From: CAZJHX01 sp964545715
GTDB lineage: Bacteria > Myxococcota_A > UBA9042 > GCA-2863065
Assembly: GCA_964545715.1 (NCBI GenBank)
Contig: CAZJHX010000181.1
Span: 1 to 19,883 of the forward strand
Direction of reading: 5' to 3'
DNA length: 19,883 bases
The notes below the pieces were generated by a model. The model saw only the letters and a program-made list of their open reading frames with translations, did no database searches and had not been told where the DNA came from. Of the stretch, positions 7,213 to 15,800 are shown piece after piece. A program made the position numbers and the translations under genes. Position 1 is the first letter of the stretch. Every line of letters begins with the position of its first letter.

Positions 7213-7246
7213 ACGAGGCCGCCCCGTGAAACACGAGGACGACATC

Positions 7247-8326
7247 ATGACCACGACGCTCCCGATTCGACTGCTTGTCGCCGCCACAGTCGCGGCGCTC
7301 ACGCTCACCGGCTGCATGGCCGGTCCCGAGGACGAGCTCATCGCCGTCCCGGCCGTTCAACACCAGTTCACTCCCACGTCCGCGACGGCCAACTGGACCG
7401 ACGCCGAGCTGCAGCTGCGCGTCACCGGCGAGCTGGCGGGCGACACCGTCACCGTCAACATCGACCTGGACCGCGCGTCCGTCGAGGCGCTGCCCCAGCA
7501 CTCGATGCTGACCATCTCCGGCGAGACCTTCTTCGAGTCGGCCAACTGGGCCGTGTTCGACAACAGCGAGACTCAGTCCCCGGTCGTGCTTCGCGCCTGG
7601 CTCTTCGGCACCTGCGACGCCTGCGGTGTTGCCCAGGACTTTCAGCGCCTCGAGGGCGGTCTGAGCCTGGTGTCGGCCGACCAGACGGCGGTTGCCGGCG
7701 CGCTGGCGCTGACCATGGACGGTCGCGTGCCGGCGTGGAACAACAGTGAGGGTGACGTGCGGGCCATCATCGAGGTTCCGTTCAACATCTCGCTGGTCGA
7801 GCCCGTGCAGCCGACGACCCCGGAAGAGCCGGCCGTCGAGCCGTCCGAGCCCACGACGCCGCCAACGCCGCCCAGCCAGCCCGAGACAGAGCCCGTCGTC
7901 GAGCAGCCGCCCGCGCCGGTCGTCGACGGCAACACCATCAGCGGCGAGGTCACTCTGACCGCCGAGATGGGCATCAACTTCGCCACCGGCCAGGCCGTCA
8001 AGCCCGCCAACTTCGCCAACTGCGACCTGTTCGCCAGCGCCGGCACCTCGTTCTTGAAGCTGTCGCCCGGTGGCCCCACCCCGGTGAAGGGTCAGCCGCT
8101 GACCTGGTTCACGACCCCGGGCGGCCTGATCGAGACCTTCCTGAGCCTGTCGGACGTGCCCAATGTGGTCCCGCAGGACAGCGACGGCTCCAAGTCGATC
8201 GTCAACGCCAAGAAGGGCATCGGCTTCGTGCTGCGCAACAACACCAGCGACGGCTACACGCGGGTCTGGATCCGCCACGGCGCCAAGAAGCAGGTCACGA
8301 TCGAGTACGTCACGGTTCTGCCGTAG
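7247..8326 (+). CDS. Lipoprotein with proline/glutamate-rich linker, function unknown
   Basis: This 359-residue protein carries a lipoprotein signal with lipobox LTGC (C23), so it is probably anchored in the outer membrane. Residues about 35-183 form a beta-rich domain containing a close Cys pair (GTCDACG). A Pro/Glu/Thr linker spans about 184-226, followed by a second domain of about 130 residues with repeated short strands (GIGFVLRNNTS, YTRVWIRHG, TIEYVTVLP). I recognise no family. The start at 7247 is favoured over an upstream in-frame GTG at 7208 because GAGGA at 7235-7239 is well placed and the signal peptide begins directly. A sigma-54-like promoter lies just upstream. The 3' end overlaps the convergent DUF1990 gene by 17 bp. 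Confidence 0.8.
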   Translation: MTTTLPIRLLVAATVAALTLTGCMAGPEDELIAVPAVQHQFTPTSATANWTDAELQLRVTGELAGDTVTVNIDLDRASVEALPQHSMLTISGETFFESANWAVFDNSETQSPVVLRAWLFGTCDACGVAQDFQRLEGGLSLVSADQTAVAGALALTMDGRVPAWNNSEGDVRAIIEVPFNISLVEPVQPTTPEEPAVEPSEPTTPPTPPSQPETEPVVEQPPAPVVDGNTISGEVTLTAEMGINFATGQAVKPANFANCDLFASAGTSFLKLSPGGPTPVKGQPLTWFTTPGGLIETFLSLSDVPNVVPQDSDGSKSIVNAKKGIGFVLRNNTSDGYTRVWIRHGAKKQVTIEYVTVLP

Positions 8327-8885
8327 CGACCGCCGCAGCCATCGCGGCCAGTGACGCCCGGGCAAACCGGGCCTGCATCCGACGCACGACCGGCTTCCCC
8401 AGCCGCGCCAACGGGTGTCGCGGCTGCGAGAACGCGCGAATGTCGTACCAGACCTCGCCGCCGACCTTCTCCACCATAAAGCGCTCTTCGCCGCACTCGA
8501 TGTGCCCCGGCAGCGTGCCGTATGCAAACCCGAAGCGCTCCGGCGTATCCAGCACATAGACGATGCGCGTGGCGTTGCGGGACCAGGTCCCCAGCGCCTG
8601 CGCGACTACGGCCACCGTCGTCCCGACCGCGATCGGCGCGTCTTGGGGCAGCAACGTGACCCAGCTGATGTCGAACATCTTCCACGCCCGCACCGCGGCC
8701 ACGGCGGCGTCCCAACAGCCGGTGTCGCCCAGTCTGACGCGGTTGTGGTCCACGTCGAAGCCCCCTGGGGTCTCCGCGTTCGAGGCCCCGACCGCGTCGT
8801 AGGTGAAGGGCAGGGCGGACTGCGCGGCGATGAAGCGCGTGACGTCGTCGTCGGCGGGCCGGGAGAGCGAGAACACGTCGCGCAT
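8310..8885 (-). CDS. DUF1990 family protein
   Basis: This 191-residue protein matches DUF1990 throughout. Family-like segments are FTYDAVGAS near residue 27, the RVRLGDTG...AA..A.R.WKMFDISWV segment, DAPIAVGTTVAVVA, NATRIVYVLDTPERFGFAYG, GHIECGEERFMVE, and a C-terminal WYDIRAFSQPRHPLARLGKP followed by an amphipathic helix. The family is widespread in actinobacteria and myxobacteria, lacks a known activity, and is thought to have a hydrophobic-ligand (START-like) fold; that fold is family knowledge and not visible here. No signal peptide is present, so it is likely cytoplasmic. Its ATG is only 14 bp from the divergent methyltransferase start. Confidence 0.85.
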   Translation of the reverse strand: MRDVFSLSRPADDDVTRFIAAQSALPFTYDAVGASNAETPGGFDVDHNRVRLGDTGCWDAAVAAVRAWKMFDISWVTLLPQDAPIAVGTTVAVVAQALGTWSRNATRIVYVLDTPERFGFAYGTLPGHIECGEERFMVEKVGGEVWYDIRAFSQPRHPLARLGKPVVRRMQARFARASLAAMAAAVATAEP

Positions 8886-8899
8886 GGTACACCGTCGGG

Positions 8900-9811
8900 A
8901 TGGACGCTTGGATACTGGAGTTGGTGGGCTGCGCCTTCGATGGCTGCGGCGGGCGCCTGGGTGTCGAACCCGGCGGTACGGTGGAAGACGGTGCGCTGAT
9001 CGACGGCGTGCTCAGCTGTACGCAATGCGAGGCGCCGTATCCGGTGCTGGGTGGGGTGCCGATCCTGACGCCGCTGCCGACGCAGTGGCTGGCCACCTAC
9101 CGCGAGTCTGTGCTGGCGGCGCTGGCGGAGTGCGGGCTCGCCAGCCCTACCGCGGTCGCGATCGTCGACACGTTTGTCCAGCCGGCGGGGCCGTGCGAGC
9201 CGATGCGCTTCGGTGACGACTGGACGGAGGCAGGCGCCGACGACCTCTCGCCGCCGTCGGGGACCGACCAGTCCTCGGAGTTCGACACCTTCTTACGGGG
9301 CGCGCGCGACTGGGGCCCCCAGTCGGTGCTGGCGGCGCTGATGGGCACGGGGCCGCTTGGGACGCTGGTGGAGATCGGCTGTGGGGACGGGGCGCTGGCC
9401 AATTCCCTGCGGCACGGCGCCGCGCGGATGTTGGTGGGGGATCTGTCCCTGCGCGCGGTGCTTCGGACGCTGGCGGCCGCCGCTGAAGAGGGTGGACCGC
9501 CGATCGCAGGCGCCGTCCTGGACGCGGAGAACCTTGGCTTGCAGGCGGGCGTCGCAAACACACTGGTGGCCGCGTCCGTCACCGATCTGCTGGACGAGCC
9601 CCAGGACTTTGTCGCCCACGTAGGGCGGGCGCTGGCGCGGGGTGGTCGCGCGGCCCTCAGCTCTCCGGAGCCCGCGGACCTGGAGCAGCTCTTGGAGACG
9701 GCCGGGCTCAGCATCGCGCGCCAGGTCGACGGGGTGCCGTGGATCCGCGCTCACACCGAGCGGTACTTTCAGGTCTATTTCGTGAAGGCGCTGCTGGCCG
9801 TCAAGGGCTGA
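8900..9811 (+). CDS. SAM-dependent methyltransferase with N-terminal Trm112-like zinc domain
   Basis: The N-terminal 60 residues resemble a Trm112-type zinc fold, with C11, C16, C40 and C43 as likely ligands and the typical ending CEAPYPVLGGVPIL. A variable linker (about 60-135) follows, then a class I methyltransferase domain with motif I at VEIGCGDGAL (157-166), an acidic strand end GDLSLRAV, and a motif IV-like VLDAENLGLQAG region. Proteins joining Trm112 and methyltransferase domains on one chain are common in bacteria, but their substrates are mostly unknown. The divergent start with the DUF1990 gene means any promoter must lie inside the other gene's coding sequence. The stop is 1 bp from the convergent extensin-like gene. 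Confidence 0.8.
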   Translation: MDAWILELVGCAFDGCGGRLGVEPGGTVEDGALIDGVLSCTQCEAPYPVLGGVPILTPLPTQWLATYRESVLAALAECGLASPTAVAIVDTFVQPAGPCEPMRFGDDWTEAGADDLSPPSGTDQSSEFDTFLRGARDWGPQSVLAALMGTGPLGTLVEIGCGDGALANSLRHGAARMLVGDLSLRAVLRTLAAAAEEGGPPIAGAVLDAENLGLQAGVANTLVAASVTDLLDEPQDFVAHVGRALARGGRAALSSPEPADLEQLLETAGLSIARQVDGVPWIRAHTERYFQVYFVKALLAVKG

Positions 9812-9812
9812 C

Positions 9813-11099
9813 CTATTTGAGGAAGTGGGAGCCTGGGGTCAGGTCCAGGTGGAAGTGATCCTTGTGCGCCGCGTTGAAGTCGGGCGTCAGAATCACGTTG
9901 AAGATCCAGTCGTTGAACAGGGTCTCGACGAACCACTTGAGCAGGCTGCCGCCGTCCGTGACCGGGAAGTTCGTGTTCTTCTCCCAGTCGCCCAACACCG
10001 TGTACTTGGTGCCGTTATCGTAGATCAGCGCGGCGATATCGATCGCGTTGGCCAGCCCGTGCTCGCTGAGGACCGGCGGATCGGAGCCGGAGATGATCCG
10101 GCAGTTGTAGACGCCGAGGTGGAGCACCTTGGTGACGCCCTGATCGGCCAGCAGCGCGGTCGAGTCCGCCAGGGCAAGCGCCAACGGACAGGTCATGAAG
10201 ATGGGCTTGGCGGCGTTGTCCAGCGTGGAGTAGTGGAAGGAGACCCCGTTGATGACGCCGTCGACCTTGATCGGGTCCTTCACATCGCAGAGCAGCTGCG
10301 GGTTGTTCTTGGGCGAGTCCTTGGGGTTGTTGGCCGGGGAGAAGCCGATGCCGAGCGCGCTCAGCTCCTTCTGGCAGTCGGTCAGCCCACCGACTGGCGG
10401 GTCCGGGTCGTCCGGCTCACCCGGAATGCAGGTCGGGACGATAGTGCCCGGGTCGTTGTAGCGCGGCATGGGCGCGCACTTGTACCCGGGGCGGCACCCC
10501 GTCGGACTTTCGCCGTAGTCGCAGCGCATGATGCAGATGCCGGGAGGCGCCGAGACCTCGACGTCCGCTGCCGCGATGCAAAAGGTGACCACCTTGCCGT
10601 CTTCGTCCGGACAGAACTTCTCGCACTCCTGGGAGCAGGTGCCTTGCGGGAAGCCGTCCCCGGGCTCGGTCAGGCAGAAGCCGCCCTCATAGCTACAGTC
10701 GGCGTCCTGCTCGCACAAGCCGCCAATCCAGCCCTCGTTGATGAAGGTGGTCGGATCCGGGTCGCCCGTGTCCGAGCCGGTGTCGTCGGTCACGTCGCCC
10801 GTATCCACGCCGGTGTCGTCCGTATCGGTCGTGTCGCCGGTGTCGGCCGTGTCGCCGGTGTCCGTCGTGTCGCCCGTATCGGTGGTGTCGCCGGTATCTG
10901 TCGTGCCGACCGTGTCGTCGGTATCGACCTCATCGCCGGTGTCCGTTGTGTCGTCGGCGTCCGTCGTGCCGAAGCCGGTCGTCACGCCGGTCCCGTCCAC
11001 GTCGGTCTTGTCGTCCACCAGGCTGTTGCGCCCCGAGTCGTCCGCGCCGCATGCGAGCAGCGTGCTGACGGCCATAATCGCGAGAGTTCTCAGCAACAT
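9813..11099 (-). CDS. Lipoprotein with Thr/Asp/Gly linker, Cys-rich module and extensin-like (M15-related) domain
   Basis: This 428-residue protein has lipobox LLAC (C17). Residues about 35-113 are a low-complexity linker of (T)TDTGD units. Residues about 125-225 contain some 14 cysteines spaced like the disulfide-rich modules found in myxobacterial surface proteins (GGLCEQDADC, GICIMRCDYG, CRPGYKCAP). Residues about 240-428 match the extensin-like C-terminal domain, related to peptidase M15/VanY: VYNCRIISG, SEHGLANAIDI (H347, D354) and HKDHFHLD (H412, H415, H417) supply the probable zinc ligands. A role in peptidoglycan or cell-wall peptide hydrolysis is inferred from the fold and is not established for the extensin family. 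It lies about 50 bp downstream of the TPR gene on the same strand. Confidence 0.85.
   Translation of the reverse strand: MLLRTLAIMAVSTLLACGADDSGRNSLVDDKTDVDGTGVTTGFGTTDADDTTDTGDEVDTDDTVGTTDTGDTTDTGDTTDTGDTADTGDTTDTDDTGVDTGDVTDDTGSDTGDPDPTTFINEGWIGGLCEQDADCSYEGGFCLTEPGDGFPQGTCSQECEKFCPDEDGKVVTFCIAAADVEVSAPPGICIMRCDYGESPTGCRPGYKCAPMPRYNDPGTIVPTCIPGEPDDPDPPVGGLTDCQKELSALGIGFSPANNPKDSPKNNPQLLCDVKDPIKVDGVINGVSFHYSTLDNAAKPIFMTCPLALALADSTALLADQGVTKVLHLGVYNCRIISGSDPPVLSEHGLANAIDIAALIYDNGTKYTVLGDWEKNTNFPVTDGGSLLKWFVETLFNDWIFNVILTPDFNAAHKDHFHLDLTPGSHFLK
10764..10964 (-). repeat. Low-complexity (TTDTGD)n coding repeat
   Basis: About 200 bp of 9-15-bp units built from GTGTCGCC and GGTGTCC variants (plus strand) encode Thr-Asp-Gly runs between the lipid anchor and the folded part of the extensin-like lipoprotein. 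A related stretch recurs at 19769-19864 in another protein. Confidence 0.85.
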
Positions 11100-11148
11100 A
11101 GGCGCGGACCGTATCAGCGACTTCCCGCCACCGACAAGGGAAAACGGC

Positions 11149-12858
11149 TTAGTGCGCGCTTAGTCGCTGAAGTGAGTCAAGGCACCGTCGGGCCGTGCGC
11201 TGGTATGCGGCGACCCGCGGGCCCGCGTCGACCGCCGCCTGAGCGTGGGTGGCGGCCTCGCGCCAGACGTCCACGGCGCTTCGATCCCCGACCTCGGTGA
11301 ACACCGCCTCCGCCAGCAGGGCCAGCGCCATGTCGTGGTGTCGCACCGCGCTGGGTCGGACCTCAAACAGCTCACTCGTCGCCATCAGATCCACGTTGGC
11401 ATACGCAGCCGCGCGGTCGCGGGCAACGCCCATCGTTGCGTAGACCAGCCGGCGGCAGCACCTGGCGCGCTCACAGGCCACGGCGATGCGGTCCGGATCG
11501 CGGGTGGCGAGGCGGTCGTACAGGCCCAGCGCAACTTCGAGGGCCGCAGCGGCCGCCGGGAGGTCACCGGCAGCAAGTGCGAGATCGCCGTGGCCGACCG
11601 CGACGGCGGCCGCGTGCCCCAGCCAGTCGTAGCGGGACGGCTCGCGCTGCAGCAACATCAAGGTGTCCGCACCGGCGATCTCCAGATCGACGGTGGCGGC
11701 GTCCAGCTCGTCCAGCGTCACCCGCAGAGCACCCGTGCGCGTGCGGACGTCGACCCGCTCGGCCCGCAGGTCGAAGCGGCGTGGTGACGTCTCCAGTGCG
11801 GCGTCCAGCTGTCCGGCGACGGCATCCAGCGCTGCGACCGCCGGCCTCAGGTCGCCGACGATCACCTGCAGCTCGGCCTGTCGGATCAGCGCGCGGATGC
11901 GGCCGTCCCGCTGCACTGAGGCCGCCGGGCCCGAGCACATGCTGTCGACGGCGGCGGTGATATTGGCGATCGCCTCGTCGATGCGGCCATCGGCCTGGGC
12001 CGCCTGGCCGACCATGAGCAGGCTGATGGCGGCGCCCCAATGCGCCTGAGGCTGCGGCTCGAGCGCCAGACGGCGGGCTGAGGCGTCGGCGGCTTCGGAG
12101 TATGCGGTCTGTGCGGCGTCGATCGCTCCCGTGGTGGCCATCGCGTCGCCAAGCTGGTCCAACAGCGCGGCCAGGTCGTGCAGGCGGGCGGCGCTGTCCG
12201 GTTCGCGCTCGACGCTCTCACGTGCGGCGTCGGTGGCCTCTTGAAAGGCTGTGCGTGCCCGTCCTGCCGTGCCGTGGACCAGCTCGTATTCGCCCAGCCG
12301 CAGCAGCCGAACCACCAGCTCGTGCGCGTCTTCCTCGCCGGCAGTGCGCGCCTGCAAGACCAGCTTTCGCAAGGCTGGGCCATCGTCGTCCCGCGGCGTC
12401 ACCGAGGCGGACATGCCCAGCGACTCGATCCGGCGCAGGGCCTCGGTCGCGGGCCGCTCCGGCGCATCTCGGCGCGGTAGGACAACGATCACGCGCCGCT
12501 GCAGGGCCGGGCGGAGCTTCAACAGACTGCGCCACAGCGGGTCGTCCCACGGGCGGGCGCGGGAGCCGTCGAGAACGGCACGTCCGGTCACCGCGGCGAC
12601 CTCGTCCGCGGCGGAGAGCAGCGCGCGGAAGGTCAACGGTTCGAACGGGTCGGAGATGTCGTGGGGATCGAGGTGAACCAGCCCCGGGTGTCGCAGCCGC
12701 GCCTGCTGGATCAGCCCCGCGGCGTGGCGGCGCCCGTCGCAGTAGATCAGGCCGTGGCCCGCGACGATCGCGGGGGCTGTGTCGTGTGATTCGGCCACTG
12801 CTTGTGCTTGTACCACAGCCGCTTGACTCCGCCGGACCCGATGACGACGATGCACCAT
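11149..12858 (-). CDS. TPR-repeat protein with unassigned N-terminal alpha/beta domain
   Basis: The protein is 569 residues from the ATG at 12858. Residues about 27-175 look like an alternating strand/helix domain (APAIVAGHGLIYCDG, GLVHLDPHDIS, RRVIVVLPRRD) with no intact Walker A; it could be a degenerate NTPase or another Rossmann-like fold. Residues about 185-560 form long helical repeats (LHDLAALLDQLGDAMATTG, AIDAAQTAYSEAADASARRL) similar to TPRs that follow NACHT/STAND ATPases. It has no signal peptide, so it is likely a cytoplasmic scaffold or sensor. The frame is open further upstream to 12966, but that would run through the divergent lipoprotein's signal-peptide region. GTG codons 14 or 20 codons inside the gene are alternatives. 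The ATG overlaps the divergent start at the same CATG. Confidence 0.75.
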   Translation of the reverse strand: MVHRRHRVRRSQAAVVQAQAVAESHDTAPAIVAGHGLIYCDGRRHAAGLIQQARLRHPGLVHLDPHDISDPFEPLTFRALLSAADEVAAVTGRAVLDGSRARPWDDPLWRSLLKLRPALQRRVIVVLPRRDAPERPATEALRRIESLGMSASVTPRDDDGPALRKLVLQARTAGEEDAHELVVRLLRLGEYELVHGTAGRARTAFQEATDAARESVEREPDSAARLHDLAALLDQLGDAMATTGAIDAAQTAYSEAADASARRLALEPQPQAHWGAAISLLMVGQAAQADGRIDEAIANITAAVDSMCSGPAASVQRDGRIRALIRQAELQVIVGDLRPAVAALDAVAGQLDAALETSPRRFDLRAERVDVRTRTGALRVTLDELDAATVDLEIAGADTLMLLQREPSRYDWLGHAAAVAVGHGDLALAAGDLPAAAAALEVALGLYDRLATRDPDRIAVACERARCCRRLVYATMGVARDRAAAYANVDLMATSELFEVRPSAVRHHDMALALLAEAVFTEVGDRSAVDVWREAATHAQAAVDAGPRVAAYQRTARRCLDSLQRLSAH

Positions 12859-15800
12859 GACTGCACGAGCCTGGTGGACCTGCTTATCGATGGTGTTGCT
12901 GGCCGGCTGTCCCGGCGAGGTGACGCACAAGCCTCCAGCCGACCCCAAGCCTGAGGTCGACTTCAACCCGCCGCCCGACGGTGGCGTCGTCCCCGATGTC
13001 GGCGATGAGACAGGCAGCGATCCGACGGGCGACGAGGGCCCGACGCCGGATCCGGGGCCGGGCGACGAAGGGCCGGTTCCGGACGAGGGACCGATACCGG
13101 ACGAGGGGCCGACACCGGACGAGGGACCGACACCGGACGCGGGAACGCCGCCACCGCCGCCGGAGCCGACACCGCAGCCTGCGGTGACCAGCGGTTATTG
13201 GGCTGGGGTCTACCGCGACATGGCCAGGACGCCAATCGGGCACGTCGTTGGGCTGAGCTGCCACAACTGCTACTCCACGGCGTCGTCCACGCCGGCGGCC
13301 AACCTGATCGCCACTCACGCGACGCTGCACGATGCCCAGGCGGCGGGCGCGGACCTACTGGAGCTGGACGTCAAAAACCAGGGCGGCGCCGTGCTTGTCG
13401 ACCACGACGACAACGGCGACACGAACGGCGCCTCGCTGGCCGACGTCCTGGACGACGACGCTTTGCTGGCGGGCGACCAGCTGCTCTTCATCGAGATCAA
13501 GGAGAAGACGCCCACCGTGGCGTTTGTGACCGCGGTGCTGGAGGCGGTCGCGCCGTATGCGACGTCCGGCCGCCCGGTGGTGCTGCGGGCGTTTCGGGAC
13601 CGTCGCAAAAACCTGGTGCTCGCGCGTGACCTGATGGCCGGCGAGGTGGCGGGCGATATCAAGGACCACGTGCGGCTTCACGAGCTGTTCTCATCAACCG
13701 ATGCGTCCGACGAAGTAGAGGCGCAGTCCTTTATCTCGGACACCTACGCCGACGGCTTTCACGGGGTCGAGTTGAAGCACACCACACCCAACATCCACGG
13801 GCGGCTGCGTTTTGCGTCGGCGTTGGGGCTGGGCACGGGCGTGTGGACGCTGCCCAACAGTCTGGGGGACGCCTTGATAGCGGTGTGGCGCAACGACGTG
13901 GACCAGATCACCACGGACTACTCCCTATCCGCCGCTCGCGCGGTGATCCAAGAGAAGAACCAGCTGCTGTACTTGAATACAGCGGCCCAGCTGACGGCGG
14001 TTGAAGACGACAGCATCACCTTCTTTCGGGCCGACGAGACGCCCTATACAGCCAAGGTGAACGGGGCGGGCCAGCCCGAGTTCTACGCGTTCCCCGCGGG
14101 CGAAGACCTATACGGCGGCACACTGAACTTTGCTGACGAGGGCGAGGAGAACCTCAGCTTTGGGTCGGTCGGCCCTGTGGTGCCCGAGAACGGCTTTCTG
14201 GTGACCGCGGTGGTCAACTTTGACGAGCTGGACGAGATCGGGGCTAGCGAGACCCGCAATGTGCTGGCCAACGCCGACTCGGCGGGCTTCTTCCTGGACA
14301 TCAAGGGCCCAGTGGTGCGCTTTGGCGTGCGGGTGGGCGGCGCCTACGAGATGGCGACGTATCCCACCAGCAAGCTGAAGGGGGCCAACTCCTATTTCAT
14401 CGCCGGCGCCTACGACGGCAACGGCGGGGTGCGCATGTGGATCGACGGTAGTGACGCCGGCGTGACGAAAGGTGACGCCGTCGGCGGTGTGGTGCCTAGC
14501 GCATCGCCTGTCCGGCTGGGGGCGGATCCACAGGGGGCCACCGACACGCGCTTCTATCTGGACGGCAAGCTGCAGCAGGCCCAGCTGCTGACCTGGGGGA
14601 ATCACTCCTGCAACAGTGACAGCGCCTGCGCCCACCTGACGGCGGGGTGCTCGCTGGGGGTCTGCGACGTCGAGACCGGGCTGTGCGGCAAGACGAGCAA
14701 CCCGGCGGGCGGCGCCTCGTGCTTGTCCTACGACCACCTGATGGTGGTGATCCGCACCCTGGACAAGACGTTCGCCGGCACGGACGAGGCGATTCAGGCG
14801 TGCTTCTCGGCCACGGACTGCCTGGACATGGACGAGGCCGACATCAACGACAGCGAGACGGGTCAGGTCGACCACCACGTCTTCAAAAACGGCGAGCTGA
14901 AGCTCGACTACGTGAGCCTGTCCAACGCGCCCGGTGCCGAGGGGTCGGACGCGTGGCGGCCGGAGTGCATCGCGATCGTGGCCGACGGCAAGCTGCTGTA
15001 CTGCAACGACCAGCTGCAGCCGGTGAAGATCGGGCTGGAGGCGAGTGACGGGGACGCCGCCGAATGGAAGGACTCAGACCCGACGACCATGGTGTGCGCC
15101 GGCTGTTATCCGACGGCGCTGACCCACGGTCCGGTCGTCGGCCACACAACGACTGACAGCGCCACGATCTGGGTGCGTACAGCGTCCAGCCTGCCGGTGG
15201 TCGTGCGTTATGGGGACTCGCCCGCGCTGAGCGACGCCGCACAGACCGTTGCCGTGACGCCGGCGCCCGATGACGACTTCTCGGCCAAGATAGTGTTGGA
15301 CGGCCTGCCTGCGGGCTCGCAGGTCTACTACGAGGTGCTTGTCGACGGGGCGGTTGCCTCTGCGACGCCGCTGTCGTTCAGGACGGCGCCCGAGGGCCAG
15401 TCCGTCTTTCGCGCGGTCATGGGTTCGTGCGCAAAATACGCGTACAGCGCGGTTATGCCTATCTTTGACAGTGTGGCTGCCGCCGACCCGCACCTGCTGT
15501 TGATGCTGGGCGACAACCACTACGCCAACAGCACCGATCCCGCCCGGCTGGCCTTCTTTTACCGCCGCGTACGTGAGCTGCCGACGGTGGCGCCGGTGCT
15601 GGCCAACACCGTCGTCGCGGCGACTTGGGACGACCACGACTATGTGGGCAACAACACCGACGGCAGCGTGCCGTTCAAGGGCAACGCGCTGGTGGCCTTT
15701 GAGCGCTACTGGGCCAACAAGAGCTTTGGCTCGGAGGGCGCGCCGGGGGTGTGGCACAGCTTTGTGTGGGGCGACGTCGAGTTCTTCTTTGTCGATGGGC

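Noticed and set aside
7211..8557. Long minus-strand open frame (448 codons) opposite the Pro/Glu-linker lipoprotein
   Set aside because: No signal, motif or codon-usage support; both strands here are better explained by the lipoprotein and the DUF1990 gene.
9825..11300. Long plus-strand open frame (491 codons) opposite the extensin-like gene
   Set aside because: Val/Arg/Gly-rich low-complexity translation with no domain; it is the antisense of a clear lipoprotein with conserved motifs, and the Thr/Asp repeat keeps the opposite frame open.
12859..12966. Extended N-terminus of the TPR protein up to 12966
   Set aside because: It would lie wholly inside the signal peptide and linker region of the divergent lipoprotein and adds residues unlike a folded domain.
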